A stretch of DNA of 39,847 nucleotides, from assembly GCA_016178155.1 (NCBI GenBank), contig JACOTZ010000098.1:1-39847 (forward strand), written 5' to 3'. Numbering within the stretch: the first letter of the stretch is position 1; each line of letters starts with the position of its first letter. Positions 24,301 to 31,633 of the stretch are shown here, one piece after another. The DNA is from Acidobacteriota bacterium. Its GTDB lineage: Bacteria > Acidobacteriota > Terriglobia > Bryobacterales > Bryobacteraceae. The notes beneath the pieces are model-generated. The model was not told where the DNA came from and ran no database searches. It was given only the letters and a program-made list of their open reading frames with translations. Position numbers and translations under genes: made by a program.

Positions 24301-25454
24301 CCAACCTGGTGATCGCGGCCGCCGGCGGTGCGCCGCCATACGCATTCAGTCTGACCGCCGGCGCGTTTCCCGCCGGCTTGCAGCTCGAGTCCGATGGCCG
24401 GGTCACGGGCACGCCTTCGGCCACCGGATCATTTCGCATAACGGTTCAAGTTCGGGACTCGCGCGGCGAGACCGCGAGTCGCGACTACACCGGCCAAGTC
24501 GTCGCTGCGTTGATGATCACCACCCCGGCTGAATTGCCCGATGCGACTGCCGGGGCCAGCTCGAGCATCGGCCTCGCGGCAACCGGCGGCACCCCGCCTT
24601 ATCGCTGGCGCGCGCCCGCCAGTCTGCCGGCCGGCATCAGCTTGAGTGATGACGGCGGATTGACGATTTCCGGCGGTGTTCCCGGCCAATCGAGTTTCAC
24701 GATTGAAGTAGTGGATTCCGCCGCCCGCACCGCCTCGCGGACATTCACGCTGAATATTCGCGTGCCCATGCTCTCGGGCGTGAGTATTGACTCGCCGGAG
24801 ACTCCCGTGCCTGCCGGGCAGCCGCGGCTTGCGATATCCATTGCGGAACCGTTCCCCGGCGGCGACATCATGGGCATCGCGCGCCTCTCGTTCGCTGCCG
24901 ATGCGGCCGTCAACGCCGACGACCCGGCCGTACAGTTCGCCACGGGCGGCCGGATCGCCACCTTCCGCATTCCCGCCGGCGCGACCGAAGCCGTGTTCAC
25001 GATCCCGAATCAGGCCATCCAGACCGGCACGGTCGCGGGAACCATCACGATCGCCCTGACGCTGCAATCCGGCGGTCTGGACGTGCCCTGCAACTGCGCG
25101 CTCACACGCACGATTCAGATTCCGCGCTCGGCGCCGGTAATCCGGAGTGTGCGCGTCATCTCCACCGGTTCCGGGTTCAATGTCGAGGTGGCCGGGTACT
25201 CGACGTCGCGCGAGATCACGCGGGCCGCGTTCCGCTTCGCCGGCAACAATCTCGATACGACTGAATTCATGGTGCCCATGAGCGCGGTATTCGCCCAGTG
25301 GTACCAAAGCGGACCGTCGGCTCAATATGGCAGCCAGTTCCTGCTGACGCAGCCATTTACGGTCCAGGGCAGCACGGCAGACATCACATCGGTGACTGTG
25401 ATCTTGACAAATGTACAAGGTGATTCGCGGCCGGAAACCGGCAACTTCAGATAG
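21384..25454 (+). CDS. Giant exported protein with 12 putative Ig (He_PIG-like) repeats
   Basis: A 1356-residue protein made of twelve ~85-90-residue Ig-like repeats (residues ~70-1125), each with the pattern ASPLPDAxxxxPYSFTF, then GGxxPYTW, LPAGLxLN, GxLSGTP, and FTVTVTDSxG. This is the putative-Ig/cadherin-like type common in Solibacter surface proteins. The final ~228 residues form a separate domain starting near LSGVSIDSPETP, with GGDIMGIARLSFAADAAVNA, DVPCNCALTRTI, STGSGFNVEVAGYSTSREI and QFLLTQPFTVQGS; it recurs in the protein at 27088-30201. ATG 21384 has GAGAGGAG 6 bases upstream. The first ~54 residues are then an unusual Cys-rich stretch (seven Cys) before a signal peptide (MAVLLTLGAAGALA at ~55-68). 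TTG 21528 or ATG 21546 are alternative starts giving a normal signal. Likely an adhesin or surface scaffold. Confidence 0.88.
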   Translation: MHVQPAVRGDEVCSAAAQHCCDPCDSSTGRAAKAACFRCRFPERARTTLTRIAAMAVLLTLGAAGALAQSFAIVITSSSPLPVATLGSSYSFTFAASPSASFTWSLAAGSSLPAGLSLNAGTGELSGVPSVPGIFAFTVVATDPSGLSGSKAFSLTVMGITSATPLPSATQSASYSFTFTAAGGQTPYAWSMLTGCPSSFVTAPPPPYTIPGMTFNAATGTLSGVPTTAASHVFTIVVSDNNGMTVCKNFGFTVNPPVTVTTSTIPSGAVGVPYSASFSATGGQSPYTWAVTTGSLPPGLVLNSNGTITGTPTSPGPYAFIVAATDSNTFAPGIGSKAFTINVIAMLSTSPLPSAVMNSPYTFTFTAVGGLTPYMWTVTAGALPAGLTLATSGVLSGTPTAVTTATFTVTVSDSNTAAQASVSRQFTLAVLAAVTIQSASPLPDAVQNSPYSFTFTAAGGSGGYTWTSTGSLPSGLSLNSTTGELSGTPSAAPGVYSFTIIATDSGGRSGQKAFDLTILAPLTITTASPLPQGVEGNPFTLSFTASGGREPYSWSLSGGLPAGLTFTNGTISGTPSAASSSTITVTVSDSAGRSDTKTYLLTVRTRPRIITSSPLPDGTIDRGYTVQFSATGGVTPYTWSLTGGAPGLALDAASGILSGTPNALGDYTFTVTVRDASGITGQKPFTVRVVSGIPELEILTRSVPAFPVGVAVSFAFAGRGGEPPYTWTAQQGVPPGLTLRPDGSLTGTPTTEGTYRLSILLTDSAGRFTGSSFEVRVTGVPLTLDPAAPPSGILNSPYQHGFRASGGRPPYSFALTGGSLPAGLALDSGGAVSGSPTAAGASSFTITVTDAARNTASQQYSITINTGNLEITTAELPDGATGSPYAASLAARGGRQPYTWSITTGNLPAGLTLNARTGEITGTPQADGRTTFTVTVTDAAERTASRGFTINIIGRLRITTPSPLSDLTVGAPSNLVIAAAGGAPPYAFSLTAGAFPAGLQLESDGRVTGTPSATGSFRITVQVRDSRGETASRDYTGQVVAALMITTPAELPDATAGASSSIGLAATGGTPPYRWRAPASLPAGISLSDDGGLTISGGVPGQSSFTIEVVDSAARTASRTFTLNIRVPMLSGVSIDSPETPVPAGQPRLAISIAEPFPGGDIMGIARLSFAADAAVNADDPAVQFATGGRIATFRIPAGATEAVFTIPNQAIQTGTVAGTITIALTLQSGGLDVPCNCALTRTIQIPRSAPVIRSVRVISTGSGFNVEVAGYSTSREITRAAFRFAGNNLDTTEFMVPMSAVFAQWYQSGPSAQYGSQFLLTQPFTVQGSTADITSVTVILTNVQGDSRPETGNFR
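23199..25451 (+). repeat. Copy 1 of a ~2.26 kb colinear duplication (six Ig repeats plus C-terminal domain)
   Basis: Repeats 7-12 and the C-terminal domain of the first giant protein align end to end with repeats 4-9 and the C-terminal domain of the second (27931-30198; 2253 versus 2268 bases). Nearly identical words such as PPYTWTAQQGVPPGL, TGTPTTEG and AIQTGTVAGTIT mark the same positions in both. Confidence 0.8.
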
Positions 25455-25530
25455 CCGGACCGCGGTGGCGGGTCCGCAAATCGCGTGGACGGCTGGCGGG
25501 CTGAAGGTGAGTACCTCGGTGATGCGTAGA

Positions 25531-25542
25531 CGGACGTATAAT
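25531..25542 (+). promoter_or_regulatory. Promoter -10 element CGGACGTATAAT before the three-gene Ig operon
   Basis: TATAAT (25537-25542) is followed by TGACTCTGCTTTTGGAGGAG and the ATG at 25567. It matches the element at 21344-21355, both in the CGGAC just upstream and in the CTCTGCTTTT leader, suggesting co-regulation of the two transcription units. Confidence 0.6.
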
Positions 25543-25566
25543 TGACTCTGCTTTTGGAGGAGATTG

Positions 25567-26166
25567 ATGCAACTGCAGAATCGCGCGCTGGCGGTCGTGA
25601 TGTCCTGCGGCCTGGCCGCGTCCCCGGCCATGCCGCAGCAGGCGCCCGCGAAGTTGAACATCGTCATCGTCGAAGGCGAAGGCGCCATTAACAATATCCG
25701 GCAGCGCGTCGCGCGTGAGCCGATCGTCCAGGTTGAGGATGAGAACCGGCGTCCAGTCGCGGGCGCGGTAGTCACCTTCCTGACGCCCAACCAGGGTCCC
25801 AGTGCTGTATTCGCCGACGGTACCCGCTCGTTCACCATGACGACGGACGCGAATGGCCGGGCAGTCGCGCGCGGCCTGCGTCCCAGCGGGGGCAACGGCC
25901 AATACCAGATCCGCGTGACGGCCTCCAAGCAGGGACAGACCGCAAGCGCCACCATCAGCCAGACCAACGCGCTTGTGGCAGCGGCAGGCATCGCCGCCGG
26001 CAAGCTGCTTGCGATTATCGCGATCGGCGGCGCGGCAGCCGCGGGAGGAGTGATTGCCGCCACGCGTGGAGGCAACGGCGGGTCGACCGGCGGTCCCGGC
26101 GGTGGAGCGCAACCGCCGCGCACGACCATCACGCCGGGAACGCCGAGCGTGGGAGCGCCCCGATGA
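25567..26166 (+). CDS. Exported Big/transthyretin-like protein with Gly-rich C-terminal helix
   Basis: A 199-residue protein with a signal peptide (residues 1-~25, cleavage near PAMPQQ). One Ig-like/carboxypeptidase-regulatory-type domain follows: IVIVEGEGAINNIRQRVARE, PIVQVEDENRRPVAGAVVTF, FTMTTDANGRAVARGLRP and YQIRVTASKQGQTASATI. A hydrophobic Ala/Gly-rich segment (LLAIIAIGGAAAAGGVIAA) and a Gly/Pro-rich tail end the protein, which may anchor it in a membrane. I recall similar single-domain proteins in Acidobacteria; no function is established. GGAGGAG lies 4 bases before ATG 25567. It is the first gene of an operon: its last four bases overlap the next gene's ATG (ATGA). A partner of the two giant Ig proteins is likely by context. 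Confidence 0.8.
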   Translation: MQLQNRALAVVMSCGLAASPAMPQQAPAKLNIVIVEGEGAINNIRQRVAREPIVQVEDENRRPVAGAVVTFLTPNQGPSAVFADGTRSFTMTTDANGRAVARGLRPSGGNGQYQIRVTASKQGQTASATISQTNALVAAAGIAAGKLLAIIAIGGAAAAGGVIAATRGGNGGSTGGPGGGAQPPRTTITPGTPSVGAPR

Positions 26167-27095
26167 AAACCGCACTTGCTGTCCTGGTCGTCGGCGCGGC
26201 TAGCCTGCACGCGCAATCGAGCATCGAAGGCCCATCACTCGGCTATATCTACGATGCAAAGGCCGGCGCTGCGCGGCCCGTTCGCGGCCTGCTTGGCGCC
26301 GCGGTAATCGGCGAACCGCTCGCGAGCGACTCTCCTCTGCGCAAAGCCCTGGTCTCGCCCGCGCACAACTACCTTCTCGGCGTCGCTGGTGACGACGCGG
26401 CCGTCGCCCTCGTGCTCACGAATTCAGGAGAACTGCGTGTGCTCGAGGCGGCGCGGCCCGCGCCCGACCGTATCGCGTTGAGCCCCGGCGGCGGTGCCGC
26501 CGCGCTGGTCTATGGGGAAGCCGTTCAGATTTTCACCGGTTTGCCCGAGGCACCCGAGGTCGCGCGCGAGCTCGCTCTCGCCGCTGCGCCGGCCGCCTTG
26601 GCTGTCAGCGACGACGGCTCGCTCCTGCTCGCCGTCACGCGCGAAGACGAGTCGGTCGTGGTGTCTATCCTCGAGGACGGCGTCGAGACACGCCTGATCA
26701 CTTCTGCTGGTGCCGGCTCTGTGCGGTTCCTTCGTTCCAGCCGCGATGCGCTCATCGCGGACACAGCAGGCAACCGCGTGCTGCTCCTGCGCGATGCTTC
26801 CGAGCTGGTCACGCTGGCGAACCTCGACCAGCCGAGCGCAGCCGCCGCGTCCCCCGACGGCCGGCGCATCGTCGTCGCCAGCGCTGCCTCACGAACCCTC
26901 GCCGCGCTCGATCCCAACGGAGAAATTCTCTACTCGGCGGAGTGCGACTGCACGCCCGCGTTGCTCGAGCCTCTGGCCGGCGGCGCGCTCTTCCGCCTGA
27001 CCGACCCCGCCGAAGGTCCGGCCTGGGTTTTCGACGCATCCGGTCCCGAACCGCGGCTCGCCTTCCTGCCCGGCCTGGGAGCTAGCGATGAGTAG
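26163..27095 (+). CDS. Exported beta-propeller-like protein of unknown function
   Basis: A 310-residue protein with a short signal peptide (MKTALAVLVVGAASLHAQS). The mature chain has repeating ~40-45-residue units of the WD40/YVTN type, visible in KALVSPAHNYLLGVAG, ALSPGGGAAALVYG, ALAVSDDGSLLLAVTRE, FLRSSRDALIADTAGNRVLLL and AAASPDGRRIVVASAASRTLAALDPNG, consistent with a beta-propeller of about six or seven blades. It starts in an ATGA overlap with the preceding gene and overlaps the following one by 8 bases, so the three are translated together. The propeller could bind the Ig proteins or another ligand; that is inference. The name and exact blade number are uncertain. Confidence 0.75.
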   Translation: MKTALAVLVVGAASLHAQSSIEGPSLGYIYDAKAGAARPVRGLLGAAVIGEPLASDSPLRKALVSPAHNYLLGVAGDDAAVALVLTNSGELRVLEAARPAPDRIALSPGGGAAALVYGEAVQIFTGLPEAPEVARELALAAAPAALAVSDDGSLLLAVTREDESVVVSILEDGVETRLITSAGAGSVRFLRSSRDALIADTAGNRVLLLRDASELVTLANLDQPSAAAASPDGRRIVVASAASRTLAALDPNGEILYSAECDCTPALLEPLAGGALFRLTDPAEGPAWVFDASGPEPRLAFLPGLGASDE

Positions 27096-30000
27096 ATGGC
27101 TCGGGGCTCTCTTCCTGCTCGCCGGAGTGGCCCCGGCACAAATCATTGTCCCCATCACCATTTCGCCGGACTTGCCGCCTGGAACCATAAACCAGAATTA
27201 TTTCGTCCAGTTTTCCGCGAGCGGCGGATCGGGTGCCTACCGTTTCAGCTATTCCGGTGCCACAATTCCCGGACTCAACTTCAGCCCATCGCAGGCCACG
27301 TTGAGCGGATTTCCCACAGCCGCCGGCGATTACGGATTTACCATCACTGCGACGGATGCGCAAACCGGCAGGCAAGGGTCCCGCCTTTACACGCTCCCGG
27401 TGCGAACACCGGTAGTCGTCGGCGGCGCTCCTCCAAACGGCCAGCTTGGCGTCCCGTATTCCCACACGTTCAGCAGATCAGGCGGCCAGCCGCCGTACAC
27501 GTTTTACAACGACTGCTCCACGCCACCTGGGCTGAATCTGAATGCTTCCACTGGAGTACTGAGCGGAACGCCGACACAGGCCGGGAATTTCAGCTATTGT
27601 TTTGGTGCCTTCGATGTGCAGGACCGATCCAGCAATGTCTTAACCGGGACAATCGCCATCGCGCAGCCGCCGCCGCCCACCATCAATCCCGCTGCGCCGC
27701 CCGAAGGCACCGAAGGCACTCCCTACAGCTTTCTCTTCACCGCGAGCAACGGACTTGCTCCGCTGACCTGGTCGATCAGCGGCGTCCTGCCGCCCGGGCT
27801 CAGCTTCTCGAGCGCGAATAACACCGGAATTCTCTCGGGCACACCCACAGCCACCGCTACTTCCACCGTCAACGTGACCGTGGTCGATTCGTTACGCCGC
27901 GGCGACACCCGTGCCTTCACCATCACGATCCGCCCGCGCGTGCAGGTCACCATCACGACCACTTCGCCGCTCCCGGACGCGCCCCATAACCGGCCTTACT
28001 CCATTCAGTTCAGTGCGGTCGGCGGCGCCACGCCCTACGCCTGGTCGATCACCGGCAACGTGCCCGCGGGCTTGAGCTTCGATCCTGCCACGGGTGTACT
28101 CGCGGGTATTGCGACGAATCTGGGAACCTACGGCTTCGCCGTGACGGCACGCGACGCCAATGGGATCGCCGGGCAGAAAACATTCAGCCTGCGTGTGGTT
28201 CCGCCGGAATTGGAGATCGTCACTACTTCCGTTCCTCCGGGGCAGATCGGCGTGCCTTACTCGTTTGGCTTTGTCGCGCGCGGCGGCGTGCCTCCCTACA
28301 CGTGGACCGCGCAGCAGGGCGTTCCGCCCGGTCTCGCCTTGCGTCCCGACGGCCTGCTCACCGGCACTCCGACCACGGAAGGCGTCTACCGTCTCAGCGT
28401 CCTCGTGTCCGATATCGATGGACGCCAGGTGGGATTCACCTTCGAAGTACGCATCACCGGCGCGGGCCTCGCGCTCGATCCCACGAATCCGCTGAGCGGC
28501 AGGGTGGGCGTTGCTTACCAGCACCAGTTCCGCGCCACCGGAGGCACGCAGCCCTACGCATTTGCCGTGACTGTCGGCTCGCTGCCGACCGGGCTTCAGC
28601 TCGACGCGGCAACGGGAGCGGTCTCCGGCACCCCCACGGTGGCCGGCGCTTTCACCTTCACGCTTAGGGTCACCGACGCATCGCAGGCCACCGCCTCCCT
28701 GCAGTACACGATCACCATCAACCCCGGCGGTCTCTCGATCACCACCACGGAGTTGCCGAACGGGACGGTGGGAGTGGAATACCTGGTGGCGCTCGCCGCC
28801 ACCGGCGGCAGGCAGCCGTACACCTGGGCCGTGGCGGATGGCAACCTCCCCGCTGGCTTCGTCCTGAATCCGCGCACCGGCGCGATCGCGGGCAACCCGC
28901 AGGCGGAAGGCCGCTCCACATTCACCGTGAGGGTCACGGACGCGAGCGAGCAGACCGCGTCGCGCGCCTTTACGATCGTCATCACGGGCCGGCTGCAAAT
29001 CACGACTCCGCCGCCGCTCACGGGCCTGGTAGTGGGTGTCGCCTCGAACCTGGTGATCGCGGCCAGCGGAGGTGTTCCGCCCTACACCTTCACCGTGACC
29101 GGCGGCGCCCTGCCCGCGGGCCTGCGCCTCGAATCCGACGGACGCATTACCGGAACTCCATCCGCCGCCGGGGCGTTCAGTGTCACCATCCAGGTACGCG
29201 ACACGCGCGGCCAGACCGCCAGCCGTGATTACACGGGCACGGTGGTCGCCGGAGTGGTCATCACGACCGCGGCCAATCTGCCCGAAGCCACCGTGGGCTC
29301 GCGAAGCGCCGTCACATTAGCGGCCACGGGTGGTACGCCGCCGTACCGTTGGCAGGCAACCGGCAACCTGCCCGGCGGAGTCACGCTGAGCGGCGAGGGT
29401 GTGCTCACCATCGCACCTACATCCGCCGGCCAATCCTCGTTCGCGATCCAAGTGACGGATGCGGCGAACCGGACGGCCTCACGCACGTTCAATCTCACCG
29501 TTCGCCTCCCCGCGCTTTCGGGGGTGACGGTCAACGTGCCCGAAGCCCCACCGGCATTCGATCAGACTCGCGTCACCATATCGACCGGCAGCCCATTCCC
29601 TGGCGGGGACATTGCCGGCACGGCTCGCATCACCTTCACGTCCGATGCGGCGGTCAATGCGGATGACCCGGCCATCCAGTTCGCCACGGGCGGGCGCACG
29701 GCGACATTCCGCATTCCGGCCGGAACCACCGAAGCGGTCTTCACCACGGCGAATCAGGCGATCCAGACAGGCACGGTTGCGGGCACCATCACGCTGGCGG
29801 TGACGCTTGAATCCGGCGGCGTCGATGTGCCGTGCAACGACTGCCAGCTCACGCGCACCATTCGCATCCCGCGCTCCGCGCCGGTGATTCGCGGCGTGCG
29901 CATCGTCGCGACCGGGTCCGGGTTCAACCTCGAAGTGACGGGCTTCTCCACTTCGCGCGAGATCACGCAGGCCACTTTCCGTTTCACCGGCAGCAATCTC

Positions 30001-30201
30001 GGCACCACGGAAGTGACCGTGCCCGTGGGGCCCGTGTTCCTGCAGTGGTACCAGAGCGGCCAATCGGCGCAGTTCGGCAGCCAGTTCCTGCTCACCCAGC
30101 CCTTCACGGTGGCAGGCAGCACGGCCGACATCACGTCGGTGCAGGTGACCTTGACGAACGCGGTCGGAACATCACAGCCGGCGACCGCGAATTTCCGGTA
30201 G
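27088..30201 (+). CDS. Giant exported protein with 9 putative Ig (He_PIG-like) repeats
   Basis: A 1037-residue protein, paralogous to the one at 21384-25454. The signal peptide is MSRWLGALFLLAGVAPAQ, a clean short one with no Cys-rich extension. Nine Ig-like repeats follow (residues ~20-805), each with a GTPxxxG and a VTDA-type strand. The C-terminal domain (~807-1037) begins ALSGVTVNVPEAPP and has GGDIAGTARITFTSDAAVNA, DVPCNDCQLTRTIRIP, STSREITQATFRFTGSN and QFLLTQPFTVAGS. It starts 8 bases inside the previous gene and is the last of the operon. Repeats 4-9 plus the C-terminal domain are colinear with the paralogue. Likely a cell-surface adhesin or scaffold; no anchor motif (PEP-CTERM, LPXTG) is visible at the C terminus. 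Confidence 0.9.
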   Translation: MSRWLGALFLLAGVAPAQIIVPITISPDLPPGTINQNYFVQFSASGGSGAYRFSYSGATIPGLNFSPSQATLSGFPTAAGDYGFTITATDAQTGRQGSRLYTLPVRTPVVVGGAPPNGQLGVPYSHTFSRSGGQPPYTFYNDCSTPPGLNLNASTGVLSGTPTQAGNFSYCFGAFDVQDRSSNVLTGTIAIAQPPPPTINPAAPPEGTEGTPYSFLFTASNGLAPLTWSISGVLPPGLSFSSANNTGILSGTPTATATSTVNVTVVDSLRRGDTRAFTITIRPRVQVTITTTSPLPDAPHNRPYSIQFSAVGGATPYAWSITGNVPAGLSFDPATGVLAGIATNLGTYGFAVTARDANGIAGQKTFSLRVVPPELEIVTTSVPPGQIGVPYSFGFVARGGVPPYTWTAQQGVPPGLALRPDGLLTGTPTTEGVYRLSVLVSDIDGRQVGFTFEVRITGAGLALDPTNPLSGRVGVAYQHQFRATGGTQPYAFAVTVGSLPTGLQLDAATGAVSGTPTVAGAFTFTLRVTDASQATASLQYTITINPGGLSITTTELPNGTVGVEYLVALAATGGRQPYTWAVADGNLPAGFVLNPRTGAIAGNPQAEGRSTFTVRVTDASEQTASRAFTIVITGRLQITTPPPLTGLVVGVASNLVIAASGGVPPYTFTVTGGALPAGLRLESDGRITGTPSAAGAFSVTIQVRDTRGQTASRDYTGTVVAGVVITTAANLPEATVGSRSAVTLAATGGTPPYRWQATGNLPGGVTLSGEGVLTIAPTSAGQSSFAIQVTDAANRTASRTFNLTVRLPALSGVTVNVPEAPPAFDQTRVTISTGSPFPGGDIAGTARITFTSDAAVNADDPAIQFATGGRTATFRIPAGTTEAVFTTANQAIQTGTVAGTITLAVTLESGGVDVPCNDCQLTRTIRIPRSAPVIRGVRIVATGSGFNLEVTGFSTSREITQATFRFTGSNLGTTEVTVPVGPVFLQWYQSGQSAQFGSQFLLTQPFTVAGSTADITSVQVTLTNAVGTSQPATANFR
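27931..30198 (+). repeat. Copy 2 of the ~2.26 kb colinear duplication
   Basis: This is the partner of 23199-25451. Both copies are in direct orientation ~4.7 kb apart, so recombination between them would delete the two small operon genes and fuse the giants. Confidence 0.8.
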
Positions 30202-30394
30202 CTCGTGGGCCAGGTCGCGGGGCGGAACCGCGCCGCACTCACGAGGTCCTTCGGCGAGCCGTTTTCCGGCGCGCACGCACTTGCGCCGAGCTCCGCCTGG
30301 CCTGAAGCGACGCCAGATAGTGGCGGGTGACTTCCTCCCTCGAGATGGTCGAGAATTCAGCGGGAGGGCAAGATGACAGAAGGCCGGCCCCGCG

Positions 30395-31633
30395 CTACCA
30401 CCACGTCTCGCCCGTGGCGAGGTGCGCCCGTACCACGTCCGGGTTCAGCTCGATGCCCAGGCCCGGCTTGTCCGGCACCTGGATATAACCGTCCTGAATC
30501 ACCGGCCCGTCCCACAGCACCACCTTATCCATCCAGTCGCCCTTGCCGATGATCGTCTCGCACAGCAGGTAGTCGCGGATCGACGCCGCCCAGACGACTG
30601 TCGCAATCGTGTTCACCATGCTGCCGGTGTTGTGGTTCGCCATGGGCAGCCCGAAAACGTCAGCCAAGTCCGCGATGCGCTTGGTCTCGAGCAATCCGCC
30701 CGAGTTGCGCAGGTCGGGGTGCAGAATGTCGCAGGCCTGGTTGATGATGAAGTCCTTGAACTCCGCCCGGCGCGCCAGGTTCTCGCCCATGCAGACCGGC
30801 ACGTTTGAAGCCGCCACCAGCCTCTTCCAGGAATCCGAGTAATCCACCGGCAGCGGATCTTCCAGCCAGAAGGGCTTGATCGGTTCCACCGCCTGCGCCA
30901 GCTGAATCGACGCGCGCAGGTCGTACTCCCAGTGGCAGTGCACCATGACGTCGTGGCCCCAGCCAATCGCCTCCCGGCAGTTCTCGTAACCTCGCCGGAT
31001 GTGGGCGAGCTCGGTGGTGGTGAGCACCCGGTTCGACCGGTCGCGCGCGTGGTCTTCGCCCTGCTTCGTGCGCTGCGGCGAAAACTTGTGGCACTTAAAG
31101 CCGGACGGCCCCGCTTTCACGCGCTCGGTCCACTCGCGGCAGGAGGCCGGTTCCAGCATGTTGCGCGGCGCCATGTGGTCGTACATCCGCACCTTGTCGC
31201 GAAACTTGCCCCCGAGCAGGATGCTGGCCGGTACGCCCAGCGTTTTGCCCGCCAGGTCCCACAGCGCCATCTCGATGCCGCTCGCGCCCCGCAGGAAGGA
31301 ATGCGCGGAGCCGTCGGTGTGCCGTCCCAGGCCGGTGTAGAGCACGTCGATCTCGAGCGGGTCCTTGCCGATGAGCAGCGGCTTCAGCGCGTGCACCTGT
31401 TCCTTTATGCCCACGCCCGGGCTGCCGTAACCCTCGCCGATGCCGTACATGCCCGCATCGCTGTCCACGCGCACGAACGTGTAGTTGCGCTCGGGTCCCT
31501 GCATGACCATGGTCTTGACATCGCGGATCCTGGTGCGTCCCTTCCCGGGCGCGGCCAGCGCGTGATAGCGGGCGAGCCATCCCGCCGTCACAGCGCCCGT
31601 GATCGACCTCAGAAACGTCCTGCGCGTGTTCAT
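30395..31633 (-). CDS. Enolase-superfamily (mandelate racemase/muconate lactonizing) dehydratase-like protein, Tat-exported
   Basis: A 412-residue enolase-superfamily protein, probably a sugar-acid dehydratase. The N terminus has a twin-arginine signal (TRRTFLRS followed by a hydrophobic stretch to ~residue 30). The capping domain then reads TFVRVDSDAGMYGIGEGYG, and the barrel carries FKCHKFSP (lysine region), HCHWEYDL, FWLEDPLPVDYSDSW (Glu ligand), CMGENLARR (Glu) and ANHNTGSM (His). At the first metal-ligand position I see HCH where many relatives have DxN. ATG 31633 is chosen because GGAGGGAAGAAGAA precedes it and it overlaps the preceding stop as ATGA. It is the last gene of a three-gene operon with the TPP enzyme and hydroxyacid dehydrogenase. 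The substrate is unknown. Confidence 0.88.
   Translation of the reverse strand: MNTRRTFLRSITGAVTAGWLARYHALAAPGKGRTRIRDVKTMVMQGPERNYTFVRVDSDAGMYGIGEGYGSPGVGIKEQVHALKPLLIGKDPLEIDVLYTGLGRHTDGSAHSFLRGASGIEMALWDLAGKTLGVPASILLGGKFRDKVRMYDHMAPRNMLEPASCREWTERVKAGPSGFKCHKFSPQRTKQGEDHARDRSNRVLTTTELAHIRRGYENCREAIGWGHDVMVHCHWEYDLRASIQLAQAVEPIKPFWLEDPLPVDYSDSWKRLVAASNVPVCMGENLARRAEFKDFIINQACDILHPDLRNSGGLLETKRIADLADVFGLPMANHNTGSMVNTIATVVWAASIRDYLLCETIIGKGDWMDKVVLWDGPVIQDGYIQVPDKPGLGIELNPDVVRAHLATGETWW

Noticed and set aside
21600-25450. CRISPR or satellite-type DNA repeats in the Ig region
   Set aside because: The periodicity (~260 bases) is that of diverged protein repeats in frame; there are no identical short repeats with unique spacers.
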